From Christensenellaceae bacterium Phil7 (GTDB lineage: Bacteria > Bacillota > Clostridia > Christensenellales > CAG-138), in assembly GCA_001940845.1 (NCBI GenBank), contig MSGV01000010.1, positions 62,001-126,000 of the forward strand: a stretch of 64,000 bases of DNA, written 5' to 3'. The notes beneath the pieces are model-generated. The model did not search any database, had not been told where the DNA came from, and was given only the letters and a program-made list of their open reading frames with translations. The first letter of the stretch is position 1, and each line of letters begins with the position of its first letter. Shown here one piece after another: positions 10,054 to 17,826 of this stretch. Both the position numbers and the translations under genes were made by a program.

Positions 10054-10127
10054 TTTCATCTCCTCCGATTAATTTTAAATTCATCCATAGCGATGCGGTG
10101 CATGCAGGATTTCTGCCTTAAATCGCT

Positions 10128-10847
10128 CTACGCCTTGGAATAATCCCTTGGTCCGAATATGCCGGTGCCTATCCGAACATATGTTGCGCCCTCCGCTATC
10201 GCCGCACGAAAATCCCTGCTCATGCCCATTGATAGCTCCTGCATAATGATATTAGAACCTTCATATGCCTTCATCCGCTCAAAAAGCTCCCTCATTCTTG
10301 AAAAATACGGTCTTGTGGATACCTCATCCCCCACCGGCGGAACACACATCAAGCCTTTAACGAGTATGCCCGGCAGTTCTGACGATAGCTTAAGCAGCTC
10401 TGGGAGCGATTCCGGCGTTATTCCGGATTTCTGCGCTTCTTCTCCGATATTGACCTCTATCAGTATCGGCTGAACCACTCCGCGCTTGATGGAAAGGCGA
10501 TCAATCTCCCGCAACAGACCTTCTCTATCAACGGATTGGATCAGATCCGCTTTTCCGATAAGATACTTTATTTTGTTCGTCTGAAGCGTTCCGATGAAAT
10601 GCTTATTCATAGAATGCTCAGTGAAAAAATCGAATTTATCGACGAATTCCTTCGCTCTGTTTTCTCCGACATCGGTTATTCCATCCTCTATCGCCGGAAG
10701 TATCCTATCGGTCTCAACAAACTTGGTAACGGCGATAAGCCTTATATCATCGGGCTTTCTCCCCGCCTTATATGCCGCCTCGCCTATTTCCTGACGGACT
10801 ACTGCGAGCCTTCTTTTGGTTTCAAAAGCTGTTTTCTCGGTACCCAA
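10128..10847 (-). CDS. ylmE: YggS/YlmE family PLP-binding protein
   Basis: 239 residues, single-domain alanine-racemase-like TIM barrel. The PLP lysine is in LIAVTKFV (about residue 42) and other family motifs are present: HFIGTLQTNK, QSVDR, VNIGEEAQKSG, LSMGMSRDF, YVRIGTGIFG. The family (YggS, YlmE, PROSC) controls pyridoxal-phosphate and amino-acid homeostasis and has no firm catalytic activity. I use the TTG at 10847: it follows GGGGGTG at five bases and gives the usual N-terminus. This makes the gene overlap the end of the HlyD-like gene by 49 bases. It precedes sepF, as in the Bacillus ylmE-sepF cluster; ylmG is absent here and ylmH lies 45 kb away. Confidence 0.92.
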   Translation of the reverse strand: MGTEKTAFETKRRLAVVRQEIGEAAYKAGRKPDDIRLIAVTKFVETDRILPAIEDGITDVGENRAKEFVDKFDFFTEHSMNKHFIGTLQTNKIKYLIGKADLIQSVDREGLLREIDRLSIKRGVVQPILIEVNIGEEAQKSGITPESLPELLKLSSELPGILVKGLMCVPPVGDEVSTRPYFSRMRELFERMKAYEGSNIIMQELSMGMSRDFRAAIAEGATYVRIGTGIFGPRDYSKA

Positions 10848-12040
10848 TATTTCACCCCCGAATTCAAATCCATCTCCGCATCCTTCGCTCTGATCAGCGA
10901 ATAGCTGCCCTTTACTGCAAGCACCTCAATGCCGGTTTTCTCGCGTACACCTGCATTCATGATATCAATGTACTGGCCATCATCCGCACTCATTATCGAG
11001 CTTGTCTCAACCTTTACTCCTGTTACCACCGCGCTGACCGAAATGCTTACATTTCGAACATTTGCGAGCTCACCGATATCCGCAGCAACATGAAGAATAT
11101 TCACAACCTTTTCTCCGCTTATGATGCTTGCAAGGGCGGTCGCCTCATATTCACCGTAGCCGGCGATTTTGAGCTTATACTCAACTCCCTCCGCAAGGCG
11201 CATCGGTTCATCGGCTTTGGTCAAAAACGCGCAATACCATTCCTCGGTATTCACGATCCTGTATGCAAGGGTTTCTGATTCGACCGTCCAGCTTACAGCA
11301 CTGCGCTTATTTATTGCGCCCTCCACTACCGGACTTGAAATGATCGAAAGCTTGTCCTTATTAAGCGCATTCTCATAGCCATCGAAATAAAAGCTTATCC
11401 TTCCGCTCTTCTCTGCACTCAGTTCAACCAGCCAGTTATCCAGATTGGATCTCGCCTGACGTTCGCGCTCATAGAGCGTACGAAGCTTTTCCGTGGTTTG
11501 CAGCGACTCCTTCAGATATGCATTTCGCTCATCCATCTTTTGGGCAAGCTGCTGCTCAAGCTCAATTATGGAAGCTTCGGACGAATTGCTCATGGATACG
11601 GCTGCTATTTGCATTTCCAATGCTGCTATGGCCTCATTAAACCCGGCCAATGTATTATCCTTTGTATCTCCAAGCTGCTCAAGCTGCGCCGCATACACCT
11701 CCTCGCTTATCTGCTGCAGGTTTGTGCCTATGCCGTCATTGTACCCACGTTTATATATATTCATGACCGGCGTTCCGCTCTCAACGCTGCTGCCCTCAGG
11801 AACCAGATAATCCGCACGGCTATAGCTCAATGTAGTGAAAACGGCTTCATCACGGATTATGACAGCTTCACGATTTAAATCGACGTTCATCTCGCCAACG
11901 CTCATCTCGGCAGTATAACCTGAAAATTTTATTATGGCAAATATAATTGCAGCGATGAGCACTATCCCGATAAAGGCTACACCTATCCTTCGATTTCGAT
12001 ATTTTCTTCTGACCCTGGTCCTTACTCTAACCCTGTCCAT
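10799..12040 (-). CDS. HlyD-like membrane-fusion protein
   Basis: 413 residues. A very basic N-terminus (RVRVRTRVRRKYRNRR) precedes one membrane segment (about 19-39). The extracellular part has a barrel-sandwich half (GEMNVDLNREAV, LVPEGSSVESGTPVMNIY), then a coiled-coil hairpin (about residues 110-215) and a return to beta structure. This is the architecture of HlyD/RND adaptor proteins. No transporter partner is adjacent; instead the gene sits between dUTPase and ylmE, an arrangement I associate with Clostridia, so a role in division or wall growth rather than export is possible. The start overlaps the dUTPase end by 14 bases, with GAGGTG four bases upstream of the ATG. Confidence 0.7.
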   Translation of the reverse strand: MDRVRVRTRVRRKYRNRRIGVAFIGIVLIAAIIFAIIKFSGYTAEMSVGEMNVDLNREAVIIRDEAVFTTLSYSRADYLVPEGSSVESGTPVMNIYKRGYNDGIGTNLQQISEEVYAAQLEQLGDTKDNTLAGFNEAIAALEMQIAAVSMSNSSEASIIELEQQLAQKMDERNAYLKESLQTTEKLRTLYERERQARSNLDNWLVELSAEKSGRISFYFDGYENALNKDKLSIISSPVVEGAINKRSAVSWTVESETLAYRIVNTEEWYCAFLTKADEPMRLAEGVEYKLKIAGYGEYEATALASIISGEKVVNILHVAADIGELANVRNVSISVSAVVTGVKVETSSIMSADDGQYIDIMNAGVREKTGIEVLAVKGSYSLIRAKDAEMDLNSGVKYWVPRKQLLKPKEGSQ

Positions 12041-12395
12041 CGATCACCTCGTAGCCCTCCTTTTCGCTCCTGCCGTACTGACGATCAAAATTTTCCTTAT
12101 TCTTTTCAAGATATCTTGCAAAAAGCTCGTCCGCATTCATACCGGAGCGGATACACATGCTGACGAAAAAATGCAGTATGTCCACTAGCTCATTTCGAAG
12201 CGCATCGGAATCCAAAGGCTTTTTATTCTTCCACCATTTGAAATTTACCTCATCCAGCACCTCACTCAGCTCACTGAGCATCGCCAGCACTTCCTTTTGC
12301 ATCCATTCCTCGGTAGAAAACTCGAGATGGCGCCGAGCCGCGATATCATCATCCAGCAATTTTTGCATTTCAAAGATCTTTTCCAGTTTATCCAT
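12027..12395 (-). CDS. Dimeric dUTPase (all-alpha NTP pyrophosphatase)
   Basis: 122 residues. All-helical MazG/dUTPase_2 fold with the metal-binding ExxE-type helix (MLSELSEVLDEVNFKWW) and a second acidic helix (NELVDILHFFVSMCI). Members hydrolyse dUTP to dUMP and pyrophosphate, keeping uracil out of DNA and feeding dTMP synthesis. The trimeric dUTPase motifs are not present, so it belongs to the dimeric class. GGGGTG lies upstream of the ATG. The gene overlaps the HlyD-like gene by 14 bases and follows the M16 peptidase gene by about 50 bases. Confidence 0.85.
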   Translation of the reverse strand: MDKLEKIFEMQKLLDDDIAARRHLEFSTEEWMQKEVLAMLSELSEVLDEVNFKWWKNKKPLDSDALRNELVDILHFFVSMCIRSGMNADELFARYLEKNKENFDRQYGRSEKEGYEVIDGQG

Positions 12396-12448
12396 AAGCC
12401 ATCACCCCATATTATTTCGCATTTCTTTGCAGCCGACTGCTTACGGCC

Positions 12449-13717
12449 TTATTTTTTCCCAAGAATCAGTTCATTGAGCTGATCCGCATATTTTGATACC
12501 CTGCCGACCAGAACAGCGGTCATATTATCAAAATCGCATACCGTCGGAAGTATTTTCCTGATATCATCCGGTGTAACCTCATTGATCTTAGCAATTATCT
12601 GCTCCTCGCTAAGCTCGGCAATGCCTAACAGCTCCGCTCTTCCGATCGAAGAAGCATGGGCAGATGTACTTTCCCTTCCCATAACATAGCCGCTCTTGAG
12701 CTGATTCTTACTGCGGTCAAGCTCCGATAATTTTATGCCCTCGCCGCTTATTTTGCGGTATTCATCCATCATGAGCCTTGCAACTTCAACGGCCTGCCTT
12801 TCACCCGTTCCTGCATAGAGAGTAAAATAGCCTGTCGTGGTGAAAAAGGCGGGAGTTGAATAGACCGAATATGCCATGCCCTTATCCTCACGAATACTCT
12901 GGAATAGCCTTGAGCTCATGCTGCCGCCGATCGCATTATTAAATATAAATAACGGATATTGCCCTTCACTTTCACTCGGAAAGCCATTGAAGGCAAAACA
13001 AATATGCGTCTGCTCAATATCCTTTTCAACTAGACGCAGCCTTCGGCCTCCTGCCGGCTTTCCATACACGATCTCCTTATTTTCCGCACAGCCGCTTCCG
13101 CTGAAATACTGCTCTGCGAGCATCTTAAAGGTCTCGGGATCGAAATTTCCTGCAACGGCGAGCACCATATTATCCGGACGATAACGCCTAGACATATATT
13201 TTATCAGAGTATCACGTGTGAATGATGAAACGCTGTCAGCCGTGCCCAACACCGGGCCCGCAAGCGGATCGCCCTCATAGAAAACCTGGCATAGCGTCTC
13301 ATGCGCCAGATCCTCCGGAGAATCCTCATTCATGGAAATCTCTTCGAGGATGACTCCCTTTTCACGCTCAATATCCTCCGCATCCAGCTTCGAATTGCAG
13401 ACGAGGTCGGCAAGCATCTCCACCGCCTTCGGCATATTTTCATCAAGCACCTTAACATAAAAGCAGGTGCATTCCTTAGATGTGAACGCATTCAGATTCC
13501 CGCCTATAGCATCAATCTCCGCCGCAATATCGCCTGCACTGCGCTTATCGGTACCCTTAAAGAGCATATGCTCGATGAAATGCGATACTCCGCTTTCATC
13601 AGCATTCTCATAAATTGAACCTGCACGAACCCATACACTGATGGATACCGAGCGATAATTCTCCATCGTCTCGCCGACGATTCTCATTCCGTTTCTAAGC
13701 TTATCCTTAAAAATCAT
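12449..13717 (-). CDS. M16 family zinc peptidase (MlpA/YmxG-like)
   Basis: 422 residues. The inverted zinc motif HFIEHMLFKGT (HxxEH) lies near residue 46, and the distal glutamate helix follows about 75 residues later (EREKGVILEEISMNEDSPED). Two homologous halves are present, the second lacking the motif, as in processing-peptidase-type M16B enzymes. In Bacillus this gene (mlpA/ymxG) lies downstream of rpsO-pnp-ylxY, exactly the order seen here. The cellular substrate is not established. RBS AAAGAGGAAAG precedes ATG 13717, and a weak promoter lies just upstream. Confidence 0.9.
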   Translation of the reverse strand: MIFKDKLRNGMRIVGETMENYRSVSISVWVRAGSIYENADESGVSHFIEHMLFKGTDKRSAGDIAAEIDAIGGNLNAFTSKECTCFYVKVLDENMPKAVEMLADLVCNSKLDAEDIEREKGVILEEISMNEDSPEDLAHETLCQVFYEGDPLAGPVLGTADSVSSFTRDTLIKYMSRRYRPDNMVLAVAGNFDPETFKMLAEQYFSGSGCAENKEIVYGKPAGGRRLRLVEKDIEQTHICFAFNGFPSESEGQYPLFIFNNAIGGSMSSRLFQSIREDKGMAYSVYSTPAFFTTTGYFTLYAGTGERQAVEVARLMMDEYRKISGEGIKLSELDRSKNQLKSGYVMGRESTSAHASSIGRAELLGIAELSEEQIIAKINEVTPDDIRKILPTVCDFDNMTAVLVGRVSKYADQLNELILGKK

Positions 13718-13737
13718 TCGTATCTTTCCTCTTTAGA

Positions 13738-13765
13738 ATTTTATTCCAATGCTATAATCCTTCAA
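13738..13765 (-). promoter_or_regulatory. Possible sigma-A promoter for the M16 peptidase gene
   Basis: On the minus strand TTGAAG (13760-13765) and TAAAAT (13738-13743) are separated by 16 bases, about 20 bases before the ATG. It overlaps the last codons of the upstream deacetylase-like gene. Confidence 0.4.
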
Positions 13766-14472
13766 TTGTATATTGTACCGCTAACGGTCGTGATAGTCAA
13801 GCCCTTATCGGTAAAATACGCTAATATATCCGGCAATGCCTCCAAAAAAGACTGTGTTGGAGCCACAAGCAGGATGTCACCGCCATTAGTATTGCCGCTA
13901 ACCCGGCTCAATATGTCGCTCCCGCTTCCGTTTGCGCAGAGCAGATCGGTAGTACATTTCACGGGAGTGAGCTTGAGCCGCCTGGCTGCAATGGACGAGA
14001 TATTCGCATTTCGATCTCCGCAGTAATAAAGCTCCGGCTCTGCTCCCGTTTCCGCAAAGATCACATCAATGGACTTTTTAAGATCCTTCTCGATGAATCC
14101 TGCTCTGCCATCCTCTTCCGGAGAATAGCCCATGGTTGCTATCTCATGCCCCTCAGCCTGCATCCTTCGAAGAAGCTCTCCATTATTTTCCGCCCATTCG
14201 CCGCTGACTGCAAAGGTTGCCCTGATATTCCATTCTGAAAGCAAGTCCAAAATCTGCGGAAGTGCCTTTGCCTCCCAGCTTACCGTAAATTCAAGAGCTA
14301 CAGCCCTTCTATTGCTGCCCTTATAGATCGGAAAACCCGATACTGCTGCCGTTTCCGTTGAATATGGGTAGATCAGCGAGAAATACAGCCCGACTATTAT
14401 CCCTGCCAGTGTCAGGTTTATCAGAAGCATACGGCTTGCATGCTTCAGCTTTGAAGATCGCTTTTGTTTCAT
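13762..14472 (-). CDS. Degenerate polysaccharide deacetylase (YlxY-like), probably inactive
   Basis: 236 residues with one N-terminal membrane anchor (about 14-36) and a NodB-like deacetylase domain. The motif that should read TFDDGP is ALEFTVSWEA, and the zinc motif that should read HxxxH is ATMGYSPEE, so the catalytic aspartate and both zinc histidines are missing. The remaining fold pattern (ATFAVSGEWAENN, GHEIATMG, YYCGDRNANI) is intact and the reading frame is undamaged, which argues for a conserved non-enzymatic role. The position after pnp and before mlpA matches Bacillus ylxY. An extracytoplasmic location is predicted from the anchor. Start ATG 14472 with GGGGTG upstream. Confidence 0.75.
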   Translation of the reverse strand: MKQKRSSKLKHASRMLLINLTLAGIIVGLYFSLIYPYSTETAAVSGFPIYKGSNRRAVALEFTVSWEAKALPQILDLLSEWNIRATFAVSGEWAENNGELLRRMQAEGHEIATMGYSPEEDGRAGFIEKDLKKSIDVIFAETGAEPELYYCGDRNANISSIAARRLKLTPVKCTTDLLCANGSGSDILSRVSGNTNGGDILLVAPTQSFLEALPDILAYFTDKGLTITTVSGTIYN

Positions 14473-14518
14473 ACAGCACCCCTATTATCGAGATGCTTAA
14501 GAATATGCAGCCAAGCAT

Positions 14519-14543
14519 ATAAAAATGATGGAGCAAGGCTCCA
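14519..14543 (-). terminator. Rho-independent terminator after pnp
   Basis: Minus-strand stem TGGAGC, loop CTT, stem GCTCCA (14529-14543) followed by TCATTTTTAT. It ends the pnp transcript or a separate RNA from 14546-14640, before ylxY. Confidence 0.75.
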
Positions 14544-14545
14544 CA

Positions 14546-14640
14546 TCAAAATTCAAGACCGAGCTGCCCTTGGGGCCGCCCGGTCACCGCTTTTCGATGG
14601 AACCGCTCAGGATCTCCTGCGAAACCAAGGCCCTCCATTC
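14546..14640 (-). other. Structured non-coding stretch in the pnp 3' region
   Basis: Between the pnp stop and its terminator lies a GC-rich stretch able to fold strongly. On the minus strand GACCGGGC (14585-14578) pairs with GCTCGGTC (14564-14557) with one G-U, and inside it GCCC and GGGC (14576-14573 and 14569-14566) close a three-base CAA loop. Upstream, CAGG and CCTG form another small hairpin. A 30-codon frame (ATG 14638 to TGA 14546) covers the same bases but has no ribosome-binding site. It may be a 3'UTR-derived small RNA; I know of no named family that matches. Confidence 0.35.
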
Positions 14641-14654
14641 TAATCAATACTCAA

Positions 14655-16745
14655 TTATTTATTATCTGGAATAAGTCCCTTACGGGTAAGATCGATTTTA
14701 CCATCCGGGCGGATATCCGTTACCCTGACAAGAATTTCATCGCCCACACTTACGACATCCTCTACGCGGTCAACGCGCCGATTTGCAAGCCTGGAAATAT
14801 GAACCAAGCCCTTCTTGCCGGGCTTCAGCTCGACCTGCGCGCCTATGGGAAGGATATTTACTACCTTACCCAAGATGACATCGCCAACTTGGATATCACG
14901 AACGATATTATCGATGAGCGTCTTTGCCTTTTCCGCCGCTGCTGCATCCGTGCTGGCAATGAATACCCTGCCATCATCTTCGATATCGATCTTTACGCCT
15001 GTTTCCGCAATGATGCCATTGATGGTCTTGCCGCCGCTGCCGATGACCTCCCTGATCTTATCAGGATTGATACAGAACTGCAAAATGCGCGGAGCAAATT
15101 CGGAAAGCTCCCTGCGGGGCTCTGCGATGGTCTCCAGCATCCTATCCAGAATGAAGAGCCTGCCCTGCCTTGCCTGCTCCAGAGCACGAGTGAGTATCTG
15201 CTCATCTATGCCCTTGATCTTTATATCCATCTGAATGGCCGTGATGCCTTCGCGCGTACCTGCAACCTTAAAGTCCATATCGCCCATGAAATCCTCAAGC
15301 CCTTGAATATCCGTCAATATTGCGATATTTCCGGTATTATCATCCTTGATAAGGCCCATAGCACAGCCGGCAACCGGAGCCTTGATCGGCACGCCAGCAT
15401 CCATCAATGCGAGCGTACTGCCGCAGATCGAAGCCTGAGAAGTCGAACCATTGCTGGACACAACCTCGGAAACGAGGCGAACAGCATATGGAAAATCCTC
15501 TTCCGATGGAATGACCGGCAGCAACGCACGCTCCGCAAGCGCACCATGGCCGATCTCGCGCCTGCCGGGACTGCCGAGACGCTTTACCTCGCCGGTGCTG
15601 TATGGGGGCATATTATAATGATGGATATACCTTTTGAATTCCTCCTCGCCGATTCCATCTATGGTTTGACCATCGCCAATGGTGCCCAGGGTGGCTATTG
15701 TCATTACCTGAGTCTGCCCGCGGGTAAAAACTGCGGAACCATGGGTTCTTGGCAGAATACCAACCTCACTCCAGATCGGGCGGATCTGGGTATGGCTGCG
15801 TCCATCAGGACGAATTCCCTTATTGATGATCTTATCGCGCAGGATCTCCTTCATCAAATTATATAGAATTGCATCGATATCGGCAGCGGAATCAGGATAG
15901 GTCTCTGCAAAATTTGCAATGGTTTCTTCCTTGACCTGAGAAGTACGGCGTTCACGCTCACTCCTATCGAAGGTATCGAGCTGCCAGGCCACTTTTTCGC
16001 GTGCAAATTCAATAACCTTTGCTTTAAGCTCTTCATCCGGAGTATGTATGACAGGAATCAGCTTTTCCTTGCCGATCTCAGCCTGTATGGAAGCAATCCA
16101 TGCAACGATGGTCTTGATATATTCATGTCCGAGCAAGATCGCATCGAGCATTTCCTTTTCAGTGACCTCATTAGCGCCTGCCTCGACCATCATAACAGCA
16201 TCCTTTGTGCCTGCAACGGTGAGATGAAGCCGGCTTGCTTCACGCTGCTTGGAATCGGGATTGATGATATAATTGCCATTTATAAACCCAACGCTCACAG
16301 CGCCTATGGGGCCTGCAAACGGGGCTTCGCTGATTGATAATGCAAGCGATGCGCCATTCATCGCCAAAATATCGGGCTGAACATCATTTTCAACGCTCAT
16401 GCAGGTTGCAACGACCTGAACATCATTATAAAATCCCTTGGGAAACAGTGGGCGTATAGGTCTATCAATAAGGCGGCTTGTTAAAATAGCCTTTTCAGAC
16501 GGACGTCCCTCGCGCTTGATGAAGCCACCGGGAATCTTGCCGGCTGCATACATTTTTTCTTCATAATCGCAGCTCAGCGGCAGGAAATCTGCGCCGTCAC
16601 GAGCTTGCTTAGCGACCGTTGCACAGACCAGAAGCGCTGTATTGCCGCAGCTTATCAGCACAGAACCGCCCGCCTGCTCTGCATATTTACCGGTCTCGGC
16701 AACTATTGTACGCCCGGCAAGTTCCAAAGTGAATTTCTTTTGCAT
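14655..16745 (-). CDS. pnp: Polyribonucleotide nucleotidyltransferase (PNPase)
   Basis: 696 residues with the full PNPase order: RNase PH domain 1 (about 10-145), helical linker, RNase PH domain 2 (about 310-540, with SDGSTSQ-type motif [18 protein letters not shown]), KH domain ([17 protein letters not shown], near 560) and S1 domain (about 620-690, [18 protein letters not shown]). It degrades RNA 3' to 5' by phosphorolysis as a trimer. Two ATGs are six bases apart; the second (16745) is correctly spaced from AAGGAG, the first is one base after it. The gene follows rpsO with ~300 bases between them holding two hairpins, a layout where PNPase often autoregulates through processing of its leader. 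Confidence 0.97.
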   Translation of the reverse strand: MQKKFTLELAGRTIVAETGKYAEQAGGSVLISCGNTALLVCATVAKQARDGADFLPLSCDYEEKMYAAGKIPGGFIKREGRPSEKAILTSRLIDRPIRPLFPKGFYNDVQVVATCMSVENDVQPDILAMNGASLALSISEAPFAGPIGAVSVGFINGNYIINPDSKQREASRLHLTVAGTKDAVMMVEAGANEVTEKEMLDAILLGHEYIKTIVAWIASIQAEIGKEKLIPVIHTPDEELKAKVIEFAREKVAWQLDTFDRSERERRTSQVKEETIANFAETYPDSAADIDAILYNLMKEILRDKIINKGIRPDGRSHTQIRPIWSEVGILPRTHGSAVFTRGQTQVMTIATLGTIGDGQTIDGIGEEEFKRYIHHYNMPPYSTGEVKRLGSPGRREIGHGALAERALLPVIPSEEDFPYAVRLVSEVVSSNGSTSQASICGSTLALMDAGVPIKAPVAGCAMGLIKDDNTGNIAILTDIQGLEDFMGDMDFKVAGTREGITAIQMDIKIKGIDEQILTRALEQARQGRLFILDRMLETIAEPRRELSEFAPRILQFCINPDKIREVIGSGGKTINGIIAETGVKIDIEDDGRVFIASTDAAAAEKAKTLIDNIVRDIQVGDVILGKVVNILPIGAQVELKPGKKGLVHISRLANRRVDRVEDVVSVGDEILVRVTDIRPDGKIDLTRKGLIPDNK

Positions 16746-16795
16746 ATTCATGCTCCTTTTTGCTTTTATCTATTTAAATTATTAGTGTATTTTGG

Positions 16796-16894
16796 GTTCG
16801 GCATACCGAACAAATTGATGTTATTCACGTTCAGGGAATGGATTCAGCCGTTCCGATCATATATACGGATTCCGAACGGGGAAATCCATTCCCT
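16796..16894 (-). promoter_or_regulatory. Two hairpins in the rpsO-pnp intergenic leader
   Basis: A long imperfect stem pairs AGGGAATGGATT (16833-16844) with AATCCATTCCCT (16883-16894), with CCGTTC and GAACGG (16848-16853, 16874-16879) inside it. Nearer to pnp, GTTCGG and CCGAAC (16796-16801, 16806-16811) enclose a four-base loop. Neither is followed by a T run on the minus strand, so they look like processing or stability elements rather than terminators. The rest of 16752-17000 shows nothing else recognisable. Confidence 0.55.
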
Positions 16895-16999
16895 AAAAAG
16901 GGGATATATCATTAAGCCGAAATGCCGCGCTGTTCATTGCTCCGCCAGCCGCATTTCACTCATCCCTAAATGGTATATGGTTTGACTATTCTATTTTTA

Positions 17000-17028
17000 T
17001 AAGAAGAGGCGGGTTACTCCGCCCCGCC
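17000..17028 (-). terminator. Terminator after rpsO
   Basis: Minus-strand GGCGGG (17028-17023) and CCCGCC (17013-17008) with a nine-base loop, followed by TCTTCTTATAAAAA. It lies directly after the rpsO stop and may partly separate rpsO from pnp. Confidence 0.7.
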
Positions 17029-17045
17029 CTTCATTATCGATGAAA

Positions 17046-17309
17046 TTACTTTCTGATTCCGAGCTCCGCGATGATGGTTCTGTAGCGCTCGATGTCAACT
17101 TCTTTAAGGTAGTTGAGCAGACCACGACGCTTACCTACCATCTTGAGCAGACCGCGGCGAGAATGATTATCCTTCTGATGGGTCTTGAGATGCTCGGTGA
17201 GGTGATTGATGCGCTCAGTGAGGAGTGCGATCTGAACCTCTGGGGAACCCGTATCGCCCTCGTGGAGAGCATACTTATTGATGATTTCATTTTTGCGTTC
17301 TTTTTCCAT
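17046..17309 (-). CDS. rpsO: 30S ribosomal protein S15
   Basis: 87 residues, full length for S15, with the conserved blocks [33 protein letters not shown] and [10 protein letters not shown]15 binds 16S rRNA early in small-subunit assembly. RBS AGGAGG lies seven bases before ATG 17309. The gene has its own promoter and an approximately 100-base leader able to fold into hairpins, suggesting autoregulation. It precedes pnp, the conserved bacterial order. Confidence 0.98.
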   Translation of the reverse strand: MEKERKNEIINKYALHEGDTGSPEVQIALLTERINHLTEHLKTHQKDNHSRRGLLKMVGKRRGLLNYLKEVDIERYRTIIAELGIRK

Positions 17310-17322
17310 TTTAAGAACCTCC

Positions 17323-17410
17323 TATATTTAATATCCCTGCAGGCTGCGTACCGCGTCGGAGCCTCGCAAAACGAAGCGGGCAGTTTGCCGATGGTTCCGC
17401 ACCATAGCAT
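17323..17410 (-). promoter_or_regulatory. Structured rpsO leader, candidate S15 autoregulatory element
   Basis: Between the predicted transcription start and the rpsO RBS three hairpins can form: ATGGT/ACCAT (17401-17405 with 17391-17395), GCAAAC/GTTTTGC (17388-17366) and AGGCT/AGCCT enclosing GCG/CGC (17364-17341). S15 binds its own leader in several bacteria using structures that differ between lineages, so this is a plausible site, inferred rather than matched to a known motif. Confidence 0.5.
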
Positions 17411-17414
17411 ATTT

Positions 17415-17443
17415 ATATTATCATAGTTTACCCGGTTTGTAAA
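17415..17443 (-). promoter_or_regulatory. Sigma-A promoter of rpsO
   Basis: Minus strand: -35 TTTACA (17443-17438), 17-base spacer, -10 TAATAT (17420-17415). The predicted start is about 100 bases upstream of the rpsO ATG. Confidence 0.7.
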
Positions 17444-17542
17444 GCCTTTTTCTTCAAGATATGAAAAAAATCCGTCAACTTGCTCCTTTTTTGACAAATT
17501 AAGCCATTTTTTAAGCAAAGTACCTATGATTTTATAAAATTC

Positions 17543-17570
17543 AGACCTCCTTACACCAGCAAGGAGGTCT
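17543..17570 (-). terminator. Terminator after tRNA-Trp
   Basis: Minus-strand stem AGACCTCCTT and AAGGAGGTCT (10 perfect pairs, eight-base loop) directly after the encoded CCA, followed by GAATTTTAT. Confidence 0.85.
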
Positions 17571-17644
17571 TGGCAGGGGCACTAAGATTCGAACTCAGAA
17601 GAACGGTTTTGGAGACCGCTATGTTACCATTACATCATGCCCCT
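17571..17644 (-). tRNA. tRNA-Trp (anticodon CCA)
   Basis: Full cloverleaf on the minus strand. The acceptor stem AGGGGCA pairs with TGCCCCT, discriminator G, and the 3' CCA is encoded (17573-17571). The anticodon loop CTCCAAA gives anticodon CCA, reading UGG. The T arm has the TTCGAAT loop closed by CTGAG and CTTAG. It has its own promoter 18 bases upstream and its own terminator. Confidence 0.95.
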
Positions 17645-17661
17645 TCGCAATCAGTGCACAT

Positions 17662-17690
17662 ATTTTAACACCTCTTTCACCGTTTGTCAA
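17662..17690 (-). promoter_or_regulatory. Sigma-A promoter of tRNA-Trp
   Basis: Minus strand: -35 TTGACA (17690-17685), 17-base spacer, -10 TAAAAT (17667-17662), about 18 bases ahead of the mature tRNA 5' end. Confidence 0.85.
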
Positions 17691-17750
17691 GTGCGAATTT
17701 TGGAATATTTTAGAAAATTTACATGGAGTGCAGATACAATGCGGGAAGAA

Positions 17751-17788
17751 TCGGAGCACACCCCATATACAGCTTTGATATGCTCCGA
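17751..17788 (-). terminator. Probable terminator after ppk
   Basis: A perfect eight-base inverted repeat TCGGAGCA (17751-17758) and TGCTCCGA (17781-17788); on the minus strand it is followed by TTCTTCCC. It lies 39 bases after the ppk stop and before the tRNA promoter. Confidence 0.5.
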
Positions 17789-17826
17789 ATCCGCTCATTT
17801 TCATACAACATGTTACCCATGGAGGT

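Noticed and set aside
14546-14638. 30-codon minus-strand frame after pnp
   Set aside because: No ribosome-binding site, and the bases form strong hairpins that explain the composition better.
14799-15866. 355-codon plus-strand frame opposite pnp
   Set aside because: Antisense shadow of PNPase, whose domains are continuous on the other strand.
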